Of a DNA stretch of 64,000 bases, positions 8,790-18,200 are shown piece after piece (the first letter of the stretch is position 1; each line of letters begins with the position of its first letter). A program made the position numbers and the translations under genes. The notes below the pieces were generated by a model. It had not been told where the DNA came from, searched no databases, and was given only the letters and a program-made list of their open reading frames with translations. The stretch covers positions 1 to 64,000 of the forward strand of contig JACJYQ010000009.1 in assembly GCA_020636025.1 (NCBI GenBank), written 5' to 3'. Origin of the DNA: Lewinellaceae bacterium. GTDB lineage: Bacteria > Bacteroidota > Bacteroidia > Chitinophagales > Saprospiraceae.

Positions 8790-8797
8790 CGTCCGCT

Positions 8798-8805
8798 TAC
8801 CTTTG
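8798..8805 (+). promoter_or_regulatory. -7 box (TACCTTTG) of valS
   Basis: Exact TAnnTTTG match, 19 nt upstream of the valS ATG, immediately after the 24-bp repeat array. No clear -33 TTG was seen because the array fills that position. Confidence 0.55.
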
Positions 8806-8824
8806 CGTTCTTCTTTACAACAAT

Positions 8825-11500
8825 ATGGAAATTTCAACAAGATACAATCCTTCTGAAACGGAAGAACGCTGGTATGCACACTGGGAAAATCGCGGCTATT
8901 TTCGCTCTGTACCCGATGAAAGAGAACCTTTTACCATCGTAATTCCCCCTCCAAACGTAACGGGTGTGTTGCACATGGGCCACATGCTCAACAACACCAT
9001 ACAAGATATACTGATCAGAAAGGCCCGCCTGGATGGCAAAAATGCCTGCTGGGTGCCTGGCACTGATCACGCCAGCATTGCCACCGAAGCAAAAGTGGTG
9101 AGATGGCTGCGCGAAGAGAAAAACCTGCGGAAAGCTGATATTACCCGCGATGAGTTTATGGAGTATGCCTACCAGTGGAAAGACAAATACGGTGGCATCA
9201 TTCTGAAGCAATTGCGCAAGCTGGGCGCTTCCTGCGACTGGGATCGCACAGCTTTCACCATGGATCCCGGGTATTATCAGGATGTAATTCGCGTGTTCCT
9301 TGATCTGTATCATAAAGGAAAGCTATACCGCGGGTTGCGCATGGTGAACTGGGACCCGGAAGCGAAAACGGTGCTCTCCAATGAGGAGGTATTGTATAAG
9401 GAGGAGAATGCACAACTTTATCACATACAATATAAAGGTGCCGATGGCTCAAAGGGTGTGGTAATCGCTACCCAACGTCCTGAGACAATTTTTGCCGATG
9501 TTGCCATAGCCGTGAATCCCAAAGATCCTCGGTATACATCACTGGTTGGGAAAATGGTGCTTATCCCCATCATTAATCGGGAAATTCCGGTAATCGCCGA
9601 CGATTATGTAGACATCGATTTTGGAACTGGCGCGCTAAAAATAACGCCTGCTCACGATCCAAATGACTACGAGGTTGGACAGCGACACAACTTACCCATC
9701 ATCGATACCATCAACGACGATGGATCAATCAATGAGGCATGTGCATATGAGCCGCTGGTTGGGTTGGATCGCTTCGAAGCCAGAAAACGCATGAAAGCAT
9801 TGCTGGAAGATTCTGGCAATCTGGTAAAAATTGAAGATTACCAGACTAATATCGGTCGTTCAGAGAGAACCAGTGCAGTAGTGGAGCCCAAACTCTCCCT
9901 GCAATGGTTCGTAGATATGAGCAGTTTGCGCGATCCGGCCCTGAACGCCGTGAATGAAGAAGTGGTCAGGTTCTTTCCACCAAGTTTTCAGAATCTGTAT
10001 CGCGACTGGATGGAGAACCTGCGGGACTGGTGTATTTCCCGCCAGTTATGGTGGGGACAACGCATCCCTGCCTGGTATCTTAAATCGGAACCACTTAGCA
10101 AGGAGACTCATGTTTTTGTGGCTGAAAGCGCCGAAGAAGCCCTTGAAAAAGCAAAAGCTGAAACTGGCAACAATTCGTTGACATTGAATGACTTGCGTCA
10201 GGATGAAGATGTACTGGATACCTGGGCGTCTTCCTGGCTTTGGCCTATCAGTGTGTTCAACGGTTTCGAAGATCCGGAAGGGGAGTTCAAATATTATTAC
10301 CCGACAAATGTGCTCGTAACTGGCTGGGACATCATTTTCTTTTGGGTGGCCCGCATGATCATGGCCGGTTTCGAATTCAAAGGAGAAAAGCCATTTCAGG
10401 CGGTTTATTTCACGGGCATGGTGCGTGACAGCCAGCGACGGAAAATGTCCAAGTCATTAGGCAACTCACCTGATGCACTCAAACTGATCGAGTCGTTTGG
10501 CGCCGATGGTGTTCGCTATGGATTGATGTCGAGCGCTGCTGCCGGTGGAGACATACTTTTTGAAGATAAACTTTGTGAAAACGGGCGTAATTTCTGCAAC
10601 AAACTTTGGAATGCTTTACGTCTGGTTAAAGGCTGGTCAGTAACCGAATCGGCTGAAAATGAGGAAACTGCGATCAAAAACAAACTGGCGATTTCCTGGT
10701 TTCGGGATAAATCCCAGCAGGTATTGTCATCCATTAACCATGACTTCAGCCAGTATCGGTTGAGCGAAGCTTTGTTGACACTGTACACCTTTATTTGGGA
10801 TGATTTCTGTTCATGGTATCTTGAAATGATCAAACCGGGTTATGAACAGCCTATTGACCGGGAAACTTATGAGGCAACACTCGACATATTTGGCGAATTG
10901 ATGATCACCTTGCATCCATTTATGCCATTTGTAACCGAAGAGATTTGGCATAACCTGAAAACACGGTCGGAAGGTGATGATTGCTGTGCCCAGAAATGGT
11001 TATCTGTAAAGAAATCAGATACAACAATGATAGCCAATGTGGAGAAGGCGAAAGAGGTAATTTCAAAAGTGCGGGATCTGAGGAATCAGAATCAGATAAA
11101 GCCAAAGGAGCCTCTGGAGCTATATGTACAGGATAGTGCTTCAGCCAACTCGCTGTTTGAACAGCAAGGACTTAAAGAGCTTGTGATGAAGCTGGCCGTA
11201 TTGAAGGGACTGTCAATAAGCAAAGAAGAACCCGAAAATGCCAAATCCTTTATTTCCGGAACAGAAAAATATTATGTGGCGCTTAATCAGGAAATAGATG
11301 TGGCTGCAGAATGTGAGAAACTCCAAAAAGAACTGGATTATCAGAAAGGGTTTTTAAAATCGGTTCAGGGGAAATTGTCGAATGAACGCTTTGTTGCCGG
11401 CGCCCCGGCGCAAGTAGTTGACAATGAGCGGAAAAAACTGGCAGATGCACAAGCCAGGATAGCTATTTTGGAGGAGAGCATCAGCAAGTTGGGCTGCTAA
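8825..11500 (+). CDS. valS: Valyl-tRNA synthetase
   Basis: This 891-aa class Ia aminoacyl-tRNA synthetase charges tRNA-Val. The HIGH-type motif GVLHMGHMLN is near residue 45. The CP1 editing domain begins around residue 210 (TQRPETIFADVAIAVNP). The KMSKS loop is RRKMSKSLGNSPD near residue 540, followed by the anticodon-binding domain. The last ~75 residues form the coiled-coil tRNA-binding arm (CEKLQKELDYQKGFL to the end). The start is supported by the usual opening ISTRYNPSETEERWYAHW and by a TACCTTTG box 19 nt upstream. A strong terminator follows the stop. No defect is visible. Confidence 0.98.
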   Translation: MEISTRYNPSETEERWYAHWENRGYFRSVPDEREPFTIVIPPPNVTGVLHMGHMLNNTIQDILIRKARLDGKNACWVPGTDHASIATEAKVVRWLREEKNLRKADITRDEFMEYAYQWKDKYGGIILKQLRKLGASCDWDRTAFTMDPGYYQDVIRVFLDLYHKGKLYRGLRMVNWDPEAKTVLSNEEVLYKEENAQLYHIQYKGADGSKGVVIATQRPETIFADVAIAVNPKDPRYTSLVGKMVLIPIINREIPVIADDYVDIDFGTGALKITPAHDPNDYEVGQRHNLPIIDTINDDGSINEACAYEPLVGLDRFEARKRMKALLEDSGNLVKIEDYQTNIGRSERTSAVVEPKLSLQWFVDMSSLRDPALNAVNEEVVRFFPPSFQNLYRDWMENLRDWCISRQLWWGQRIPAWYLKSEPLSKETHVFVAESAEEALEKAKAETGNNSLTLNDLRQDEDVLDTWASSWLWPISVFNGFEDPEGEFKYYYPTNVLVTGWDIIFFWVARMIMAGFEFKGEKPFQAVYFTGMVRDSQRRKMSKSLGNSPDALKLIESFGADGVRYGLMSSAAAGGDILFEDKLCENGRNFCNKLWNALRLVKGWSVTESAENEETAIKNKLAISWFRDKSQQVLSSINHDFSQYRLSEALLTLYTFIWDDFCSWYLEMIKPGYEQPIDRETYEATLDIFGELMITLHPFMPFVTEEIWHNLKTRSEGDDCCAQKWLSVKKSDTTMIANVEKAKEVISKVRDLRNQNQIKPKEPLELYVQDSASANSLFEQQGLKELVMKLAVLKGLSISKEEPENAKSFISGTEKYYVALNQEIDVAAECEKLQKELDYQKGFLKSVQGKLSNERFVAGAPAQVVDNERKKLADAQARIAILEESISKLGC

Positions 11501-11505
11501 TTACC

Positions 11506-11561
11506 AGATTGGACCACAGACCTGTTTCCATAATTTTACGGTCTGTGGTCCAATCTTTTTA
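11506..11561 (+). terminator. valS terminator
   Basis: A 17-bp perfect stem (AGATTGGACCACAGACC with GGTCTGTGGTCCAATCT) with a 17-nt loop is followed by TTTTT. The next ATG lies only 10 nt beyond the stem. The loop contains TAATTTTA, one mismatch from the -7 consensus. Confidence 0.9.
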
Positions 11562-11566
11562 ATATC

Positions 11567-12121
11567 ATGTTTTTATCGCTTTTTCGGGTATTATTCCTAT
11601 TATTTGTCTTCGCATGCTACGAGAATAAGGATGCGGAAGGTATTTATTTTACCTTCAAAGGCCGGGATTTCCAGCTCCTGGAAAAGATTAAACTCAGCAG
11701 AGGCGAGTATTTCCCACATTCTTTTCCGGACGATTCAACGCTCGACACGATGAGCAACTGGTATAACCCGGTAAGCAGCTATGTCGAAATCATAAGGCAG
11801 GATGATGGATTGAACCCTGCTGTCGGCCTGGCGCTGGGCTTCGAATTTGACGAAGCCATTGACTCTTTCCCTTTCACGCCAGCCATGGCAGTGCTTCAAC
11901 TGAAAAATTTCAATTGGGGAGGTGTAATGTTTAGTTCGAGGGATACCATGAATTATACCGGGGTGTTTAATGAGGTAAGTGAAGACATAATTGTGGTGGT
12001 TGACGGCTTTCAAAATGATACCATTTGGGGCCGATTTTCCGGTCTGTTGGTAAACGGAGCAGGTACTATGGAAAGCCTTGGGAACGGGTCGTTCAAGGTG
12101 AAGGTATACAGAGTTGAATAG
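11567..12121 (+). CDS. Hypothetical lipoprotein
   Basis: This 184-aa ORF starts with a short lipoprotein signal: hydrophobic residues 3-16, then VFAC with the lipobox cysteine at residue 17. The mature part is beta-rich and acidic, with no domain I recognise. The ATG lies about 10 nt after the valS terminator, so expression needs read-through or a promoter inside the terminator loop. Expected location is the periplasmic side of a membrane or the cell surface. Function is unknown. Confidence 0.7.
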   Translation: MFLSLFRVLFLLFVFACYENKDAEGIYFTFKGRDFQLLEKIKLSRGEYFPHSFPDDSTLDTMSNWYNPVSSYVEIIRQDDGLNPAVGLALGFEFDEAIDSFPFTPAMAVLQLKNFNWGGVMFSSRDTMNYTGVFNEVSEDIIVVVDGFQNDTIWGRFSGLLVNGAGTMESLGNGSFKVKVYRVE

Positions 12122-12550
12122 GGTATGTCAAACACTATTAAAAGTCTGATATATGCTATTTGTGGAATCTTTGTGACATCCGGCTATTTTTTTACTGCCA
12201 AATTTTAGGTTTTTTGCAGATGTTTCGCATTTTTGCTTCAAATTTCCAGGCAATCTGAAAATCCCTTTTTTGGCTAGCCTTTTTAATCCACAGTCCTATG
12301 AAGCGTCGATCTCAGGTTTGGGTTTCCCAACCAGAATAATTAGCAGTTACCTTATAACTCTTAATTTAATCTCATGTTAAAAGACATCCTACTTTCGTGT
12401 ACTCTTTGCTGGTCTTGCCCCAAAGCGTCGTTCCAGGATTATTTCTCAAAAATGTAAATCAATTGTCACCATGACAGGGTGGCACATTGTGGGAAATGTC
12501 TGCCTGCTTAGTCATGGGTTTCAATTGACAGGATAATCAGGGAATGACCT
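12122..12550. other. Intergenic region without a confident gene
   Basis: This 429-bp gap lies between the lipoprotein gene and helical-repeat paralogue B. A 27-codon ORF starts at 12374 (ATG after AATTTAATCTC) and contains three cysteines (LLSCTLCWSCPK). It is too short to call. No clear promoter match was found. Confidence 0.3.
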
Positions 12551-14080
12551 ATGCAAGACTTAATTGAACTCATACGTTCCATTAACATCTCCAGGGTGAA
12601 GTCTGGCGGGTTGTGGAACTTTATATTTGAACAGGGCTCTCTCATGGAGCAACTGTGCGATGCCATTTATGAAGGGAAGGTAAACACCGATCAGGAAGCA
12701 CTGGAATTATTGTACCCCGGAGAGCGCCCAAGCTCTAAATATGCCAATCTGAAGGAACGACTCAAGGAAAGAATTCTGAATGTTGTTTTCCTGCTGGAGT
12801 TTCGCTCGCAAACCGGCTCTGACAGGCAAAAAGCCTACATGGAATGCAACAAGAAATGGGCAGCTGCCATGGTGCTGATGTCTAAAAATGCCAAAGGCGT
12901 CAGCGTAAGCCTGCTGGAAAGCATGCTCAAGCAAAGCCTGCATTATGAGTTTACAGAACTTACTTTAAGCATTCTTTCTTCCCTACGCCTTCACTATGGT
13001 ACCATATACGGAGATGTATCAAAATACAATCTGTACCGTGAAATGTACCGGAAATACCAGCAAATTTTGCTGATGGAAAATGAGGCGGAAGATGCATACA
13101 CCTATCTGGTGAGTCATTTCGTAAACAGCAAGGCTTCCAAAACACCAATTTCAGATCAGGCGTATGAAACCTTTGCCCTGATAGAACCGCACATGAAAGA
13201 GAGCGACTCTTTCAGACTACACTTGTGTGGCAGGCTGATTCAGGTGATGATCCACAGCAGCAAGAATGACTATGCCTCCACGGCAATTGTCTGCGAAGAC
13301 GCCATCGCTTTTTTCACAAAGAAGGAATTTGAAAGCAACCTCCCTCTCCAGGCATTCTACTACCAGCTGATCGTGTGTTATATTCAGTTACAGGAGTTCG
13401 AAAAAGGAGCAGCCATCATCGAGCAGTATCAATCCATCTTTGATGAGGGTTCATTTAACTGGTTCAAGCTTCAGGAATTGTTCTTCCTGCTGGCTATGTA
13501 CACCAAACATTATCAGCAGGCCTTCGAGGTTTGTGAAATGGTGCTCAAAAAACTTCGATCCGGTAATCAACCCTCCCAAATCGCCGAAATGTGGAAGATC
13601 TATGAGGCGTATGCACAGTTTTTAATAGCCCTGGATAAAATACAGCCGCCTAAAAACTACTCTACGAAATTTAGGGTAAACAAATTCCTCAATGAAATAC
13701 CTACATATTCCAAGGATAAACAGGGCATGAATATCCCCATCCTGATCATACAGATTTTATTCAGCATCATGGAAAAGAATGTAGATCAGACCATTGACCG
13801 GATTGAGGCCATCGAGAAATACTGCAGCCGCTATCTGAAACAAAACGAGACTTTCAGGAGCAGTTGTTTCATAAAGGCGCTTCTTCAAATACCGGCCGCC
13901 TCTTTCCACCCGGAAATCGTGTTGCAAAAAGCGCAGAAATACATCGACATGCTCGAAACGCAGCCACTGGAAGTGGCTTACCAAACGCATGAAATCGAGA
14001 TCATTCCTTACGAACATTTATGGGATCTGGCCATGGAATCTCTTGGTATTGCAAAGGGTAGGGCAGTGGTCAATGGGTAA
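12551..14080 (+). CDS. ~500-aa helical-repeat protein, paralogue B
   Basis: This 509-aa all-helical soluble protein is clearly related to 6139-7659 over its whole length. It shares SLMEQLCDAIYEGKVN near residue 35, YGTIYGDVSKYNLYREMYRK near residue 155, NEIPTYSKDKQGMNIP near residue 385, and IEIIPYEHLWDLAMES near the C terminus. No signal peptide, HTH or enzyme motif is visible. The pair diverges a lot in the centre, consistent with an old duplication within an expanded family. A strong terminator follows. Unlike paralogue A, no LDGNP-tailed gene is adjacent; the nearest small gene is the cysteine-containing ORF at 14615. Confidence 0.85.
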   Translation: MQDLIELIRSINISRVKSGGLWNFIFEQGSLMEQLCDAIYEGKVNTDQEALELLYPGERPSSKYANLKERLKERILNVVFLLEFRSQTGSDRQKAYMECNKKWAAAMVLMSKNAKGVSVSLLESMLKQSLHYEFTELTLSILSSLRLHYGTIYGDVSKYNLYREMYRKYQQILLMENEAEDAYTYLVSHFVNSKASKTPISDQAYETFALIEPHMKESDSFRLHLCGRLIQVMIHSSKNDYASTAIVCEDAIAFFTKKEFESNLPLQAFYYQLIVCYIQLQEFEKGAAIIEQYQSIFDEGSFNWFKLQELFFLLAMYTKHYQQAFEVCEMVLKKLRSGNQPSQIAEMWKIYEAYAQFLIALDKIQPPKNYSTKFRVNKFLNEIPTYSKDKQGMNIPILIIQILFSIMEKNVDQTIDRIEAIEKYCSRYLKQNETFRSSCFIKALLQIPAASFHPEIVLQKAQKYIDMLETQPLEVAYQTHEIEIIPYEHLWDLAMESLGIAKGRAVVNG

Positions 14081-14614
14081 CATTTAACTCCCGACGCGCC
14101 TTTACATGGAATGGCCAGGTCGAAAGACATATTGTAGTTATATTTAATTAGTAATTTGAAATTTAGATGGTCACTCAGACGCTTTTTGACGTCTGAGTGA
14201 CCATTTTTTTTGTGGAAATTCAGTGCGAATTGCTTGACTAAAAATAAATTCAAAAAAATAAAACACTGATTATTAGATACTTATAAAAAATGTATTAAAA
14301 AAAACAATAAAATCCCTGTGTGAAATCAAGCGTATTTCTGTCCGGGACTTAGCCTGCTGTGAGCCTCACCTTTGACTTCGTAATCATTCTTTTTAATAAT
14401 CAACGAAGTTCTCATGAAAGTTTTAACAAGCCTCGGTTCCTCAGAAAACGCACTTCTCCTTTCCATTTCCAAAGTCCATTGCAATAGTCAGGTGATCATC
14501 ATTGATATCGCGGGCGTATGACCCTGTACACTCCGGCTGTGTCAGCTTTGGCCTTGCCGGTAGTGTGTCGAATCAACTGAACGAAAACAATAATTATTTG
14601 GACAATGCAAGAAA
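14081..14614. other. Intergenic region with terminator and a 35-codon ORF
   Basis: After the terminator at 14167-14204 the stretch is AT-rich. It contains a 35-codon ORF at 14414-14521 (MKVLTSLGSSENALLLSISK...) opened by TTCTCATG, the same context as the giant gene's start at 15296. The ORF ends shortly before the 136-aa gene. It could be a real small peptide or an upstream fragment, and cannot be decided from sequence alone. Confidence 0.3.
14167..14212 (+). terminator. Terminator of helical-repeat paralogue B
   Basis: A 15-bp perfect stem (ATGGTCACTCAGACG with CGTCTGAGTGACCAT) and an 8-nt loop are followed by a long T run. Confidence 0.9.
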
Positions 14615-15025
14615 ATGGACTCAAAGATCAGATCAGCGCTGCAGCCACCATCAAAGTTGCTTCTGGGCGCGAACAATCAAAAAAAACTCCAGTCGGAGAT
14701 CATACTGGGATCGCCCAGTTCAGGCTGTCAGGGTGTGGGGATATGCAGGGTTATGCCATACGGCGACCAGAGAGCAATCACATGCCCGAAAGTGACAGCA
14801 TGGATAAAAATACAAGCAGTGGGGAACATCAGCATCAGCTTTCTGAAAGCCGATATGAGCCCACGGTACATAAAGCGGCATTTTGGCTGGATGTTGTTCC
14901 AGGTGTATGAGCCGTACGAAATGCCAGGTGGAATCTCGCAGGCACTAGGCTATTCGGAAATAGTGCTGCGACCAGGGATCTATCCGGTTTGGGAGTCCCC
15001 CCACTACCTAACCGTAGATTTTTGA
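14615..15025 (+). CDS. Small cysteine-containing hypothetical protein
   Basis: This 136-aa ORF reads like a real protein although it overlaps other open frames. It has a compact cysteine cluster GCQGVGICRV (residues ~38-47), a third cysteine in AITCPKV, then a regular alternating region (FLKADMSPRYIKRHFGWMLF) and a conserved-looking end (LRPGIYPVWESPHYLTVDF). No signal peptide is visible. The upstream in-frame stop at 14591 makes the ATG at 14615 the first start. I believe similar small proteins occur in related Bacteroidota but cannot name a family. It lies between helical-repeat paralogue B and the giant adhesin. Confidence 0.55.
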   Translation: MDSKIRSALQPPSKLLLGANNQKKLQSEIILGSPSSGCQGVGICRVMPYGDQRAITCPKVTAWIKIQAVGNISISFLKADMSPRYIKRHFGWMLFQVYEPYEMPGGISQALGYSEIVLRPGIYPVWESPHYLTVDF

Positions 15026-15295
15026 ATTTCCGCCTGGCAACCCAAAGAACCAACGACATGAATATTCTAAGTCAGCAAAAACCCTTCAGGAGCTTGACTT
15101 TTTGATATTAAACTTTTCAACATAAGATGATCGACTACATGCGGCGGGGTAAAAGTATCCTGCCGCTTTGTCGCCTCTTCTCTATGTGTAAGATAAACCA
15201 AACCGGACTGTTTCCGGGTATGGATTTCAAATGTGCTTCTAATCACGCGCTTCATTTTAACCGCTTTAATATTTACTTACTAATTCAATTTTCTC

Positions 15296-18200
15296 ATGAA
15301 AAGAGTTTACCTTATTGAACAAGTTTCAAAAGGCATTCGGGCAGTGACCAACACACCGTTTGCCTTTTTGGTGCTCATGGCATTCCTGGGGATGATTTGC
15401 TGGAGTATTATGCCAGCAAGCATTTCCAATATGGATCTGATGAGCCTTTCAATCCCACTGGCCTTGACGATGGGATTGGGTAAGCTGATCTTTGATCTCA
15501 GATCAAGGATCAGAAACATACTGAAAAAATTGTCTCCAGATTATCCGGCAAATATTCCGGGTATGACTATTGCGGGCAAATTCTACTCAGTAATCCTATT
15601 CTTAATCTTTTTTCTGGCCGTTTCAACCGGTGCGTATGCGCAATCGGGAACGGCTTTTCGCGATTTTAATGGCGACGGTGTTCAAACCGGTGCCGAGCCG
15701 GGAGTAGAAGGCATTATCGTAAAAATATACGGTGATGTTGCTCCTCCTGCCAAGGACGTATTTATTGGGGAGACTAAAACAGACGCGAATGGTAATTTTA
15801 ATTTTTCAAGCCTTGTTATTTCAGGTCGCGCTGCGAATCCTGGAGAAAAGGTGCGCATAGAATTCAGCATTCCCGGTAACTTTGGTTGCGACCTGAATAA
15901 CACAGTTGATTTCGTCGGTCAAAAAGCTACTGTGTATGGTTCCAGCATTCAGTTTATTACTGGACAGCAAAGTGGAGTGAAATTCTCCATCAATTATCCT
16001 GGACAATGGGTGGAAGATCCCAACCCATTGATTATGTTGCCATGTTATTCGTTTGGTGATCCGGGCCTTGGTGGAAATGCAGGAAGCAAGCCTGCTTTTG
16101 TTTCCTATGACTTTTTAACAAATGGCGTTCCAGCCAGCCATCAGGGAGGAACACCAGGTGTGCCCGATCCCAATGTACTGGCTACTATTGGTGAAGTAGG
16201 TGCACTCTACGGTGTCGCATTTTCACGTCAGGCACAAAAAGTGTTTACGTCTGCTGTAATGCGTCGCCATGCTGCTTTTGGTCCTCTTGGTCCAGGTGGT
16301 ATCTATATGATTAATCCCTTTGGAGGAGGTGTTACCAATTGGCTTGATCTGGATGCAATAGGAATCTGGACAAATGACCATGTTGGATCATACCCACCTA
16401 ACCCAGGCAACAACACCAGCCCGGTAAGCGGATTTATCGGTACAGCTGCGCAACGTGGTCTTGGTGCAAATTCTACCACGCCAAGTACTGACTATGCCGC
16501 TGGTGATCAGGTAGGAAAGGTATCAATAGGTGACATTGATATTTCTGATGATGGTCGTTATTTATATGTGGTGAATCTATACGACAGGAAAATCTATGAG
16601 ATTGATCTGGTGGATCCCCAAAATCCACAAGCGCCCACATTGGCAAATTTTAACCAACGAGTTCGCAGTTGGGATTCTCCGGATCCTGCTACAAGTGGAC
16701 CTGAAGGGGAACATCGCCCTTTCGGTCTTAAGTATTTCCGAGGAAAGTTATATCTGGGTCTTGTGCTGTCCGGTCAGGACGCTGCAGGGGAGGTGGTAAG
16801 CCCTGTGATTACCGTTAACGGCCAACGTGTGGGTACCGATGTTCGTGGTTACATATACGAATTTGACCCGGTAGCACAAACATTTACCACTAAAATAGAT
16901 TTTGATTTCAATTACGGTCGTGAACGTGGCTGGATTCCATGGGGATACAGCACATTGAGTGGTTTGAGCCGCTATTTTTCCGGAACAGAGCGGGAAATTG
17001 CCGAGCCAATAATCTCGGACATTGAATTTGACGATTATGGAAATATGTTGATCGGTGTCCTCGACCGGAAGGGTCACCAGTATGCCATCAACAATAACAA
17101 CTACAATGGTGCACTGATTAATTATGAGTATTCAACAGCAGGTGAATTATTGCGTGCAGACGCAAATACCAATTGTGTTTATTCAGTAGTTTCAAAACCT
17201 GGCACCACAGACTTTTATGATGACAACATCATTCACCCTGAATCCTTGCAAGGACCACTTGCTGTGCTTCCAGGTCAAAATGAAGCTGTCGCAGTAGTAC
17301 TTGACCCAATTAAAATCCGCTCTGGTGGTACTATCAGATTCCTTAATAGTAACGGTACCAGAGTGGCTAATTCGGCTTATGAGGTATTTGACGATCGCTG
17401 GACATTAAATCAGCCAGGCGCTACACCAAGTAAGGCAAATGGATTGGGTGACGTGGAACTCTCAGGTGATCCGGCCCCAATTGAAGTTGGTAACCTGGTA
17501 TGGGCCGATTTTGACCATGATGGTATCCAGGATAGTGGGGAGCCAGGAGTTCCGGGTGTTACAGTTCTTTTGAGAACCGTAAATGGCGTAACACTGGCAA
17601 CAACTACCACAGACGCCAATGGTGCCTATATCTTTAATAAGTCAAATGTAGCTGATGGCGATCCAGGCACACCTGGTAATCAGCCTGGTTTACTTTCACT
17701 TTATGATTACAAAATATGCATTCAGGCGTCGCAGTTTAATCCTGGCCAGCCACTGCATAATTATAAAGTAACCGATGCCAACCAGTCTGGAGCAGGTATA
17801 AGCAACTTCAGTGATAGTGATGGCATTCTGCAAGGCAATGGTGATATTGAGATCATGATCACAACCGGAAGCTCGGGTGAAAATGATCACTCTTTTGACT
17901 TTGGTGTCATTCCGGCTGATTACGGTGACTTACCTGATAGCTACGGAACAACAGAAGGCAACAATGGTCCGTGGCACTGGGTAAATAATAACTTGAAAAT
18001 TGGTGCCTGTGTTGATGCTGAAAATGATGGTCAACCACAGGCTATGGCCGGCTTGATGACAGGTGGTGACGATAATAATGTTGGCTTAAACATTGGCGAC
18101 CCTTGTCCTGTAGATGGCGATGATGAAAATGGCATTGATTTTACCACCCCTATGATCCCTGGTTATCAGGCCTGCATTAAAGTAAATGTTATGAACATGA

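Noticed and set aside
8256..8824. T-box riboswitch for valS
   Set aside because: No T-box sequence or specifier-loop arrangement was seen, and T-boxes are not usual in Bacteroidota.
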